DNA of 64,000 nucleotides from Arthrobacter subterraneus (GTDB taxonomy: Bacteria > Actinomycetota > Actinomycetes > Actinomycetales > Micrococcaceae): assembly GCF_900099735.1 (NCBI RefSeq), contig NZ_FNDT01000004.1, forward strand, positions 124,001-188,000, written 5' to 3'. Made by a program: the position numbers and the translations under genes. Below are positions 25,632 through 33,458 of this stretch, piece after piece. Below the pieces are notes generated by a model. The model made no database searches, had not been told where the DNA came from, and saw only the letters and a program-made list of their open reading frames with translations. Numbering within the stretch: the first letter of the stretch is position 1; each line of letters starts with the position of its first letter.

Positions 25632-26420
25632 CTAGTTCCCGATCCCGATCGCGGGCCCGAAGAGGGCAAAGCCCACAAAGCCGGCAATGTCGAGCAGTGC
25701 GTGCGCCACCACCAGCGGCATGACCCGCCTGGTACGCGTGTAGGCATAGCCGAAAATCAGGCCCATGATCACGTTCCCTACGAACGGACCGATGCCCTGA
25801 TACAGGTGATAGCTCCCCCGCAGCAGCGCTGAGGCCACAATGATGGCGGGCACCGACCAGCCCAGCTCGCGCAGACGCTCGAAAAGGTAGCCCACCACAA
25901 TCACCTCTTCGAGCACGGCATGGCGGAGCGCCGAGAGCACCAGCACCGGAACGGTCCACCAGTAGGAATCGAGCGCCGTCGGAATGATCGCCGTCGTCAC
26001 CCCCAGCGCGCGGCCGGCCGCGTAGACACCGAGCGTTCCCACGCCAATGAGCGCCGCCAGCCCGACTCCCAGGCCGAAATCCACCTTGGGATTGCTGAAG
26101 GTGAACCCGATCCGCCGGAACGCCGATCTTCCCGGCTCGGTCAGCAGGAAGATCACCAGCACCACCGGGACCAGTGCAAAAAAGATCCCCAGCAGCTGGT
26201 ACGTGAGATCAAAGTACTGGCGATCATCCAGCACAGGGTTCAGCCGGGTGGTCTGCGCGGACAGCGGCGCGCGGGTCAGCTTGTCGATCAGCTCGACCAC
26301 CGCGTAGACCCCCGCCTGACCCAGGGACAGGCCGAGGACTATGAGGATTTCTGCTTTGATCCTCTTCCGGCCCGCGGTGGGAGACAACGACGACGACTGG
26401 CTGGTTTCCGCGGTTGGCAT
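25632..26420 (-). CDS. CPBP family intramembrane protease-like protein
   Basis: A 262-residue membrane protein with six or seven helices. The Abi/CPBP signature is present: VLEEVIVVGYLFERL with the paired glutamates (about residues 182-183 of this form), a histidine in GSYHLYQG, an asparagine in FVGNVIMGL and the last motif VVAHALLD. These residues would form the metal site of an intramembrane protease; in this motif the usual arginine after the two glutamates is replaced by Val. The ATG at 26420 is used; a longer start at 26465 is also open. It lies downstream of the palindrome at 26479 and reads leftward. Confidence 0.83.
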   Translation of the reverse strand: MPTAETSQSSSLSPTAGRKRIKAEILIVLGLSLGQAGVYAVVELIDKLTRAPLSAQTTRLNPVLDDRQYFDLTYQLLGIFFALVPVVLVIFLLTEPGRSAFRRIGFTFSNPKVDFGLGVGLAALIGVGTLGVYAAGRALGVTTAIIPTALDSYWWTVPVLVLSALRHAVLEEVIVVGYLFERLRELGWSVPAIIVASALLRGSYHLYQGIGPFVGNVIMGLIFGYAYTRTRRVMPLVVAHALLDIAGFVGFALFGPAIGIGN

Positions 26421-26478
26421 GCCTTCATGGTGCCGTACCGGCGCCGCCCCCGCCAAAGCCCGCACTCCCCTTCCACCG

Positions 26479-26543
26479 GAAGTATTTGTCGCCGTTCTGC
26501 GCCTAAGACGCAGTCTTAGCAGCAGAACGGCGACAAAAACTTC
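26479..26543. repeat. Long palindromic repeat, copy 1
   Basis: The outer arms (26485-26500 and 26522-26537) are a perfect 16-bp inverted repeat beginning TTTGTCGCCGTTCTGC; five more flanking bases match on each side after one mismatch. Inside are CTAAGAC (26503-26509), GCA and GTCTTAG (26513-26519). A second copy lies at 49097-49159. It sits between the hutI stop and the CPBP start, and the right arm overlaps the hutI stop codon. The T-run is at the 5' side of the stem, so it is not an intrinsic terminator in either direction. Confidence 0.9.
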
Positions 26544-27876
26544 AACGGAGGCGGCGCCCGCGACGCCACACGGCGTGGGTCAGCTCCATCCCCGGACGGT
26601 ACGCGAGGTGGGTTGCGGAGGGCGCGTCGAGCAGCTGCAGGTCGGCCCGGTGTCCCACCACAAGGGAACCCACGGCGAGGGCACCCGCAGCAAGCGGACC
26701 GCTGGGAGACGCGCCCGCGGCGAGGGCACCCACCGCAGGCGAACCGCCGTCGTCGGTCGACTGCTCCCGGTGGAGGGCAAGTGCTCCACCGTAGGTGGCA
26801 GCACGGACTGCCTCGTGAACGGTCAGGCCCATCTGCAGCACGGCCGTCGCCACGCAGAACGCCATCGACGTGGTGTAGGAGGTTCCGGGATTGCAGTTCG
26901 AGGCGATCGCAACCGGAACACCCGCGTCCAGCAGCTGCCGCGCCGGTGCGAGGGGCTGCCGGGTCGAGAGGTCGCACGCGGGCAGGCACGTCGCGACGGT
27001 GCCACGAAGACCGGTGCCGCGAAGACCGGTGCCACGAGGACCGGTGCCTCGGCTGCCGGAGCCCACGGTTCCGGACCCTCCAGCCCACCCGGACCAGGAA
27101 CCTGCGAGCGCATCGATGTCAGCGGAGGTGAGGTGGTTGACGTGGTCCACGCTGGCGGCGCCCTCTTCCACGGCGAGCCGCACCCCCTCCCCCGGTCCGA
27201 GCTGGTTGCCGTGCACCCGCAGGCCCAGGCCGGCATCCCGACACGCCCGGAGCACCTCGCGGCTCTGGTCGGGAGTGAACGCGCCCGTTTCGCAGAAGAC
27301 GTCGGCCCAGCCCACCCAGGGGCGGACGGCCTCGAGCATGGGGCCGGTGACCAGCCGCACGTAGTCGTCAGCGGCCCAGCCCTGCGGCACGAGGTGCGCA
27401 CCCAGGAACGTCACCTCGTCAGCCGTCGCGGCCGCGATCCGGGCATGCCGGGCTTCCTCCGCCACATCGAGCCCGTAGCCCGTCTTCGTTTCGAGGCAGG
27501 TGGTGCCCGACGCCGCTGCCTCCGCCGCACGCGCCGCCACCAGCTCACCCAATTCCTCATCAGACGCCCGCCGGGTGGCCTCCACGGTGACGGAGATCCC
27601 GCCGGCAGCATAGGACTCCCCCGCCATCCGTGCCTCGAACTCGGCCGTCCGGTCACCGGCGAAAACCAGATGCGTATGGCTGTCCACCCAGCCCGGCAGG
27701 CAGGCGCGGCCGCCGGCGTCGTACCGGGAATCGGCGGCAGGGGCGTTCCGGGCCGTGCCGATCCAGGTGATCCGCTCGCCCTCCAGGACAATGGCGGCGT
27801 CACGAAGCACCCGGTGCTCGGCGTCCTGCGTCATCAGCTCACCGATGTTGGTGATCAGCGTTGCTGGATCGGTCAT
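26542..27876 (-). CDS. hutI: Imidazolonepropionase
   Basis: A 444-residue amidohydrolase of the histidine breakdown pathway that opens imidazolone propionate to formiminoglutamate. It has the metal motif HTHLVFAGDR, HGNQLGPGEG and DHVNHLT, and the late SNCNPGTSYTTSM stretch where many family members have Asp rather than Asn. Two stretches of in-frame low complexity interrupt the usual sequence: GTG-LR-type repeats near residues 275-300 and a second Ala/Gly-rich region near 390-420. Otherwise length and order fit the family. The ATG at 27876 overlaps the hutF stop by four bases (ATGA). It is last in the operon amidohydrolase-hutF-hutI. Confidence 0.93.
   Translation of the reverse strand: MTDPATLITNIGELMTQDAEHRVLRDAAIVLEGERITWIGTARNAPAADSRYDAGGRACLPGWVDSHTHLVFAGDRTAEFEARMAGESYAAGGISVTVEATRRASDEELGELVAARAAEAAASGTTCLETKTGYGLDVAEEARHARIAAATADEVTFLGAHLVPQGWAADDYVRLVTGPMLEAVRPWVGWADVFCETGAFTPDQSREVLRACRDAGLGLRVHGNQLGPGEGVRLAVEEGAASVDHVNHLTSADIDALAGSWSGWAGGSGTVGSGSRGTGPRGTGLRGTGLRGTVATCLPACDLSTRQPLAPARQLLDAGVPVAIASNCNPGTSYTTSMAFCVATAVLQMGLTVHEAVRAATYGGALALHREQSTDDGGSPAVGALAAGASPSGPLAAGALAVGSLVVGHRADLQLLDAPSATHLAYRPGMELTHAVWRRGRRLR
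26642..26748 (-). repeat. Second low-complexity repeat region in hutI
   Basis: A run of degenerate 15-bp-like units encodes a string of Gly-Ala-Leu-Ala/Val-type pentapeptides (for example VGALAAGA, AAGALAVGS). The plus strand shows GGCGAGGGCACCC at two places. It is in frame and probably a spacer loop near the C-terminal end of HutI. Borders are approximate. Confidence 0.6.
26996..27051 (-). repeat. 15-bp repeats in hutI encoding GTG-L/P-R units
   Basis: Three to four tandem 15-bp units, seen on the plus strand as ACGAAGACCGGTGCC and close variants, encode RGTGPRGTGLRGTGLRGT in HutI. They are in frame and sit between the DHVNHLT motif and the SNCNPG motif, so they enlarge a loop of the barrel. 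Confidence 0.75.
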
Positions 27877-29234
27877 GACTCCGCCCTTCGCAGATGTGCT
27901 GCCTCATCCAGCCGGGCGATGGCCGCGGCCAGCAGCGTGCCCGGATCCCCCAGCCGCGTATGCCGCCCATTGCGGGCGAGGACTTCCCGGCCGACGACGA
28001 CGGCGGTGACATCCTGCGCCGTGGCCGTCAGTGGGAGCTGGCCGGGATCCGACCCGGCGGTGCGCGCAGTGGCCGGGTCCAGCGCCACCAGGTCGCAGAC
28101 CAGGCCCGGCTGCAGCCCCGCTGCTGCGCGGCCCTGCGCCCGGGATCCGCCGGCCGACGCTGCCTGCACCAGGGCAGCGGGCGAAAAACGACCGCGTTCT
28201 CCACTGCCGAGCCGCTCGCCGTGTTCCAGTGCCCGCATCTCAAGCCAGGGGTCGACGACGGCGTGCTGGTCGGTGCCCAGCGCCACCACGGCGCCGGCAT
28301 CCCGGAGCGCGCGGGCCGGGCCGATCCCGTCCGCGAGGTCCGCTTCCGTGGTGGGGCACATGGCGACGGTGACGCCGGCCTGTCCGAGGAGTTCGATGTC
28401 CTTCCCGGACAGGTGCGTGGCATGGACTACGGTCAACCGTTCGGAGAGCAGGTTGTGGCGGGCCAGCAGGCCGGTGGGGGTAAGCCCCGTCGCGGCGAGG
28501 CAGTCCTGGTTCTCCGCGGGCTGCTCGGAGAGGTGGATGTGCAGCGGAACCTCAGCCGGAAGGTTCTGCGCAATACACGCGAGCCCGGGTTCATCGACCG
28601 CGCGCACGGAGTGCACTGCTGCGCCGACCGTGACCTGGGCGGCGCTGAAGTGGGCGCCAACCGCATCGCGCAGGGACTTCCACCGGGTCAGCCAGGCGCC
28701 GGCGCCGCCGTCGCTGAAGCGGGCCTGTTCAGGCTGGACGGGCGCGCCGAACCCGGACGAGAGGTAGCAGGTGTCGAGCAGCGTCAGCCGGATGCCGGCG
28801 GCCACCGCGGCACGGGCCAGCGCCAGTTCCATGCCATGCGGGGCGTACGGGCCACCCCCCGGCCGGTGGTGGACGTAGTGGAATTCGGCGACGCTGGTCC
28901 AGCCTGCCGTCACCATCTCGGTGTAGACCGCGGTGGCGAGCTCCTCATACAGCTCAGGGGTCAGTGTTCCCGCCGCCTGGTACATCGCCTCCCGCCAGGT
29001 CCAGAAGGTGCCGGTGCCGGAGTGGGTCCGCCCGCGCAGCGCCCGGTGGAAGGCATGCGAGTGCGCGTTGGCTGCCGCAGGAAACACAACGCCGGGCAGC
29101 CGCAGGTCCAGCGGCTCCGCCTGAGTGCCGGGCATCACCGAGCGGACGATGCCGCCGTCGTCGACCTCGGCACGGACGCCGGCGGCAATGGTGCCCGGCT
29201 CGAGCCACGCCTGCTCGCACCACAGAGCCTTCAC
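27873..29234 (-). CDS. hutF: Formimidoylglutamate deiminase
   Basis: A 453-residue amidohydrolase that converts N-formimidoyl-glutamate to N-formyl-glutamate and ammonia. Signature motifs are NAHSHAFHRALRG, HIHLSEQPAEN, VVHATHL and GTDQHAVVDPW, which supply the zinc ligands and catalytic Asp. The frame is open far upstream, but protein similar to the family starts at the GTG at 29234 (MKALWCEQAW). This GTG overlaps the stop of the amidohydrolase in GTGA. It shows that this organism uses the two-step HutF route and not direct HutG formiminoglutamase. Confidence 0.93.
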   Translation of the reverse strand: MKALWCEQAWLEPGTIAAGVRAEVDDGGIVRSVMPGTQAEPLDLRLPGVVFPAAANAHSHAFHRALRGRTHSGTGTFWTWREAMYQAAGTLTPELYEELATAVYTEMVTAGWTSVAEFHYVHHRPGGGPYAPHGMELALARAAVAAGIRLTLLDTCYLSSGFGAPVQPEQARFSDGGAGAWLTRWKSLRDAVGAHFSAAQVTVGAAVHSVRAVDEPGLACIAQNLPAEVPLHIHLSEQPAENQDCLAATGLTPTGLLARHNLLSERLTVVHATHLSGKDIELLGQAGVTVAMCPTTEADLADGIGPARALRDAGAVVALGTDQHAVVDPWLEMRALEHGERLGSGERGRFSPAALVQAASAGGSRAQGRAAAGLQPGLVCDLVALDPATARTAGSDPGQLPLTATAQDVTAVVVGREVLARNGRHTRLGDPGTLLAAAIARLDEAAHLRRAES

Positions 29235-30463
29235 AGCAGCCGCTCCAGGACGTCGGCGAGCGCAGCCGCACCGAGGTCGGCGTCGTCCGGTTCCACGTGC
29301 TCCTCCGGAGAGTGGCTGATACCGGTGGGGTTGCGCACGTACAGCATGGCGGAGGGTCCGTGCGCGGCGAGGATGCCGGCGTCGTGCCCTGCTCCGGTGG
29401 GCAGTGCGGGGGCGCCGGGGAGGGCGAGCTGCAGCTGGCGCTGGAGTTCGGCGTCGAATGTGACGGTGCCGCTCACGGATTCCTGCGTGAGGGCAGCGGT
29501 GCACCCTTCAAAGGCGGCCGCCTTCTGGGCCTGCCCGTGGATGCTTTCCACGAGGGCGGCGGTGGTGGCATCGTCGGGGTGGCGGACGTCAATCCAGAGG
29601 TCGACCCGGGAGGCGATGACGTTGGTGCCCCCGGGAACCGGCTGGATACGGCCGACCGTGGCGCGGGCCTCCGGCGTGGCCGCGGCGGTTTTGCGGATGG
29701 CCAGGACAACCTGGGCGGCGGCGACCATGGGGTCCGCGCGGTCCTCCATGAGGGTGGTTCCGGCGTGGTTGCCCTGCCCGGTGATGGTCAGCTTCCAGCG
29801 ACCGTGGCCGATGATCGAGGTCCCGACGGCGATGGGCGCCTTTAGGTCGATCAGGCCGCGGCCCTGCTCGACGTGAAGCTCCACGAAGTCACCGATCCGG
29901 CCGAGTGCCTCGTCATCCCTGCCCAGATGCGCCGGGTCCAGCCCGTGCGCGCGGGCCGCTTCGGCGAATGTGACGCCGTCAGCGTCCTTCAGGTTGCGCG
30001 CGGCGTCAGCGTCAATGCCGCCGGTCAGCAGCCGCGAGCCCAGGCAGGCCACACCGAAGCGTGAACCTTCCTCTTCGGGGAACACCGCGACGGCGAGCGC
30101 CCGGTGCGGTGTCACGCCGCGGGCTTTCAGGAGGTCGACGGCGGCCAGTGCGGAGGCGACGCCGAGCGGACCGTCAAACGCGCCTCCCCCGGGAACGGAG
30201 TCGAGGTGGCTGCCGGTGACCAGCGCGCCCCGGCGGCTGTCGCCGTCGTGCGCCTCGTTGCCGCTCCGGGCAGGGTCCCACCAGGCCCAGAGGATCCCGT
30301 TCCGGTCAGTTTCCACCTCGAGGCCGCGCCGGCCGGCTTCCTGCTGGAACCAGGAGCGCAGGTCGAGCTCCGCAGTGGAGAAGACCGGGCGGGAGTAGCC
30401 TCCCCGGGATGGGTCCCGTCCGACGTCCTCGATCGATCCAAGCAGGCTGCTGACGCTGTCCAA
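29231..30463 (-). CDS. M20-family amidohydrolase (allantoate amidohydrolase-like)
   Basis: A 410-residue zinc hydrolase of the M20 family, in the allantoate amidohydrolase/carbamoylase/hydantoinase subgroup. Ligand motifs are GSHLDSVPGGGAFDGPLGV, PEEEGSRF, ELHVEQGR, HAGTT and GHDAGIL, followed by HSPEEHVEP. It opens amide or ureido bonds. Because it is first in the operon with hutF and hutI, I infer it may release formate from N-formylglutamate, replacing HutG, which is not in the window. Start: the TTG at 30463 follows GGAAGG at eight bases; the frame is open to 30520. Alternatively it acts on an unrelated ureide. Confidence 0.86.
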   Translation of the reverse strand: MDSVSSLLGSIEDVGRDPSRGGYSRPVFSTAELDLRSWFQQEAGRRGLEVETDRNGILWAWWDPARSGNEAHDGDSRRGALVTGSHLDSVPGGGAFDGPLGVASALAAVDLLKARGVTPHRALAVAVFPEEEGSRFGVACLGSRLLTGGIDADAARNLKDADGVTFAEAARAHGLDPAHLGRDDEALGRIGDFVELHVEQGRGLIDLKAPIAVGTSIIGHGRWKLTITGQGNHAGTTLMEDRADPMVAAAQVVLAIRKTAAATPEARATVGRIQPVPGGTNVIASRVDLWIDVRHPDDATTAALVESIHGQAQKAAAFEGCTAALTQESVSGTVTFDAELQRQLQLALPGAPALPTGAGHDAGILAAHGPSAMLYVRNPTGISHSPEEHVEPDDADLGAAALADVLERLL

Positions 30464-30585
30464 GGGATTTCCTTCCGCTGGCCGGACGTTCTGTGGAGGA
30501 TGCACTTCTACCCCTATCAACTTCTGGCCGCCGGGCCTAGACTCGCCAGCACACGGCTGAAGACATCAACCTGGAGGAGTTCATT

Positions 30586-30963
30586 GTGAGCGGACGTGTT
30601 GTACATTTCGAGATTCCCTTTGACGACGGCGACCGCGCCCGGGCGTTCTACCGCGAAGCCTTCGGCTGGGAGGTGTCGCAGATGCCCGAGTTCGACTACA
30701 CCGCCGCGGCCACCGGCCCGGCCGGCGAACAGGGTCCCACCGAACCCGGCTACATCAACGGCGGTATGTTCCGGCGGGACGGCGGTCCATTGTCCGGCCC
30801 GATCATCACCCTGGATGTCGAGAACATCGAGGACACTCTGGCGAAGATCGAGTCGCTCGGCGGCTCTGGTGTCGGTGAGAAGCTGCCGGTCGGCGACATG
30901 GGGTTCGCCGCGTACTTCCGCGACCCGGAGGGCAACGTGATGGGACTCTGGCAGAACGCCTGA
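30586..30963 (+). CDS. VOC family protein (single domain)
   Basis: A 125-residue VOC protein, MSGRVVHFEIPFDDGDRARA at the start, with the C-terminal signature MGFAAYFRDPEGNVMGLWQ. The His near residue 7 and the Glu in DPEGN are the usual metal ligands. Its role is unknown. The GTG at 30586 follows GGAGGAG at good spacing. It is divergent from the amidohydrolase operon and converges on hutU with only 10 bp between stop codons. Being inside the hut island does not by itself connect it to histidine breakdown. Confidence 0.87.
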   Translation: MSGRVVHFEIPFDDGDRARAFYREAFGWEVSQMPEFDYTAAATGPAGEQGPTEPGYINGGMFRRDGGPLSGPIITLDVENIEDTLAKIESLGGSGVGEKLPVGDMGFAAYFRDPEGNVMGLWQNA

Positions 30964-30973
30964 GCCCGGCCGG

Positions 30974-32656
30974 TCAGCCCTGCATCGGAGTCCGGACCCC
31001 GCGTTCACGGGCCACCTCCTGCGCGCGCTCGTACCCGGCGTCGACGTGGCGCATGACGCCGGTCCCCGGATCATTGGTCAGGAGCCGCTCGAGCTTCTCG
31101 GCGGCGAGGGCCGTGCCGTCGGCCACTGAAACCTGGCCGGCATGGATGGACCGGCCGATGCCCACTCCGCCGCCGTGGTGGATGGAGACCCAGGTGGCGC
31201 CGGAGGCCGTGTTGAGCATGGCGTTCAGGAGCGGCCAGTCGGCGATGGCGTCGGACCCGTCGGCCATGGCCTCGGTTTCCCGGTAGGGCGAGGCCACCGA
31301 GCCCGAGTCGAGGTGGTCCCGGCCGATCACGATCGGGGCGGAGACCTTGCCCTCCGCGACGAGGCGGTTGAAGAGCAGGCCGGCCTTCGCGCGGTCGCCG
31401 TAACCGAGCCAGCAGATGCGTGCCGGGAGGCCCTCGAACTCCACGAGGTCTCCGGCGGCGTCGAGCCAGCGGTGCAGGTGGTCGTTCTCCGGGAAGAGTT
31501 CCTTGAGCGCTGCGTCGGTGACGGCGATGTCTGCCGGATCACCGGAGAGCGCAACCCACCGGAACGGCCCCAGCCCTTCGCAGAAGAGCGGCCGGATGTA
31601 GGCGGGAACAAAGCCCGGGAAGTCGAAGGCGCGCCCGTAGCCGCCCTTGCGTGCCTCGTCCCGGATGGAGTTGCCGTAGTCGAAGACCTCGGCTCCTGCG
31701 TCCTGGAAGCCCACCATCGCTTCAACGTGCCGCGCCATGGACGTCTGGGCCTTCTTGGTGAATCCGTCCGGGTCTCCGGAGGCCTCCCGCTCCCATTCGT
31801 CGACGTCGATCCCCTCGGGGAGGTAACTCAGTGGATCATGGGCGGACGTCTGATCCGTGACGATGTCGATGCTGAACTCGCCGTTCCGCTGCCGTTCCAG
31901 CAGCGCCGGCAGGATCTCGGCCGCGTTTCCGACGACGCCGACGGACAGGGCCCGCTTCTCGCGCTTCGCCTCGAGCACCTGCGCGAGGCCGTCCTCCAGG
32001 TCCGCGGCGACGACGTCGAGGTAGCGCTTGGCTGCACGCCTGCGCAGGCGGGTCTCATCGACGTCGATGATCAGCACGGCGCCGCCGTTCAGCGTCACGG
32101 CGAGCGGCTGGGCGCCCCCCATTCCGCCGCACCCGGCCGTGAGTGTCAGCGTGCCGGCCAGCGTCCCGCCGAAACGGGCGTTGGCCACGGCGGCGAACGT
32201 CTCGAAAGTTCCCTGCAGGATGCCCTGGGTGCCGATGTAGATCCAGGACCCGGCGGTCATCTGGCCGTACATCATGAGCCCCTCGGCCTCCAGCCGGCGG
32301 AACTCCGGCCAGGTGGCCCAGTCCCCCACCAGGTTGGAGTTCGCGAGGAGCACCCGCGGCGCCCACGGGTTGGTGCGGAAGACGCCCACCGGCTTGCCGG
32401 ACTGGACCAGCAGCGTCTCATCCTCCTCGAGATCCTGCAGTGTGGCGACGATGGCGTCGTAGGCCTCCCAGCTGCGGGCAGCCCGGCCGGTGCCGCCGTA
32501 GACCACGAGGTCCTCCGGCCGCTCCGCCACCTCGGGGTCGAGGTTGTTCATGAGCATGCGCAGCGGTGCTTCCGTCTGCCAGCTTTTCGCTGACAATTCG
32601 GTGCCGCGGGGTGCGCGAACGGATCGTGAGGGGTCGTGCTGGGTGAAGGAGGTCAT
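30974..32656 (-). CDS. hutU: Urocanate hydratase
   Basis: A 560-residue NAD+-dependent enzyme that hydrates urocanate to imidazolone propionate. Diagnostic segments include [37 protein letters not shown], the NAD-binding-type [16 protein letters not shown], and near the C-terminus [19 protein letters not shown]. Length is that of the family. The ATG at 32656 overlaps the stop of the IclR regulator by four bases (ATGA), so regulator and enzyme are one transcription unit. Confidence 0.97.
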   Translation of the reverse strand: MTSFTQHDPSRSVRAPRGTELSAKSWQTEAPLRMLMNNLDPEVAERPEDLVVYGGTGRAARSWEAYDAIVATLQDLEEDETLLVQSGKPVGVFRTNPWAPRVLLANSNLVGDWATWPEFRRLEAEGLMMYGQMTAGSWIYIGTQGILQGTFETFAAVANARFGGTLAGTLTLTAGCGGMGGAQPLAVTLNGGAVLIIDVDETRLRRRAAKRYLDVVAADLEDGLAQVLEAKREKRALSVGVVGNAAEILPALLERQRNGEFSIDIVTDQTSAHDPLSYLPEGIDVDEWEREASGDPDGFTKKAQTSMARHVEAMVGFQDAGAEVFDYGNSIRDEARKGGYGRAFDFPGFVPAYIRPLFCEGLGPFRWVALSGDPADIAVTDAALKELFPENDHLHRWLDAAGDLVEFEGLPARICWLGYGDRAKAGLLFNRLVAEGKVSAPIVIGRDHLDSGSVASPYRETEAMADGSDAIADWPLLNAMLNTASGATWVSIHHGGGVGIGRSIHAGQVSVADGTALAAEKLERLLTNDPGTGVMRHVDAGYERAQEVARERGVRTPMQG

Positions 32657-33342
32657 GCCTGTGCTCCTGGGCTCGTGGACTCGTTGGTAGGGGGTGTGTT
32701 CGTGGGCGGCGGGGTGAGGATGCCGGCTGCCTCGGCGGCGACCTGGCGGCCGATCCGGCGCGCGCCGTCGTCGGTGATCCGGTAGCTCGGCACCACCACG
32801 CTCAGCGCGGCCACCACATGGCCGCCGGAGATCACGGGCGCCGCGATAGCGGTGACGTCCGGTTCGATGCCGTTGCTGACCACCACAAAGCCGTCTTCGG
32901 CCGTCCGGCCGCGCAGGACGGCCCCCGCGGCGGAACCCTCCAGCGGGATGCTCCGGCCCACCCAGCTGGTGTGCCGGACGGAGTGGGTACCCTCGCGGAC
33001 GGATAGGTAGATTCCGTGCCCGTCATGCGAGGGGACGTTGAGGTAGGCGGACTCACCGGTCGAGTCGACCAGCCGTTCCAGCGCCTCCTCCGCGAGTGAG
33101 ACCAGCGATTCATGTGAGAGGGCCTGTGCACCGAGCTGGACCACGCGCATGCCCGGCCGGTAGCCGTTGTCGTCCCGGCGGACAAAGCCGGTGCCCTCCA
33201 GCGTGCGCAGCAGACGCAGCGCGGTGGAGGCCGAGAGACCGGCGTCCCTGGCGGCGTCGGCGAGGGTCACCGACCCGCGGTCGCACACCGTGCCGAGGAG
33301 CAGCAGCGCCCGCTCGACGGTGCGGGTAGAGGTATCCGCCAC
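32653..33342 (-). CDS. IclR family transcriptional regulator, probable hut regulator
   Basis: A 229-residue regulator. The N-terminal winged helix-turn-helix covers about residues 5-70 ([20 protein letters not shown] and [20 protein letters not shown]), and the C-terminal effector-binding domain follows, with the usual AAGAVLRG segment. The GTG at 33342 follows AAGGAAG. It heads the operon with hutU and is divergent from hutH. Two operator-like sites lie just before its start. It is likely to sense urocanate or another histidine breakdown product, but that is inference from location only. Confidence 0.9.
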   Translation of the reverse strand: MADTSTRTVERALLLLGTVCDRGSVTLADAARDAGLSASTALRLLRTLEGTGFVRRDDNGYRPGMRVVQLGAQALSHESLVSLAEEALERLVDSTGESAYLNVPSHDGHGIYLSVREGTHSVRHTSWVGRSIPLEGSAAGAVLRGRTAEDGFVVVSNGIEPDVTAIAAPVISGGHVVAALSVVVPSYRITDDGARRIGRQVAAEAAGILTPPPTNTPPTNESTSPGAQA

Positions 33343-33374
33343 GGTTTCTTCCTTGCGTTCGGGGGAAATTTGTA

Positions 33375-33410
33375 TTTCACTTATTGAAACGCTCATTTCA
33401 CTGATTGGCA
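33375..33410. promoter_or_regulatory. Two candidate IclR operator sites in the hut divergent region
   Basis: TTTCACTTATTGAAA (33375-33389) is a near-perfect palindrome, and a related site TTTCACTGATTGGCA (33396-33410) starts 21 bp later, two helical turns along. They sit between the IclR start and the hutH start, which is ideal for a regulator acting on both units. Confidence 0.55.
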
Positions 33411-33458
33411 AGGCCGGTTGGGAAGAACGAAGTTGGACATAACGAAAGAGGACAGGTC

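Noticed and set aside
26479-26543. Palindrome as an intrinsic terminator
   Set aside because: On both strands the T-run precedes the stem and the A-run follows it; a terminator needs the reverse.
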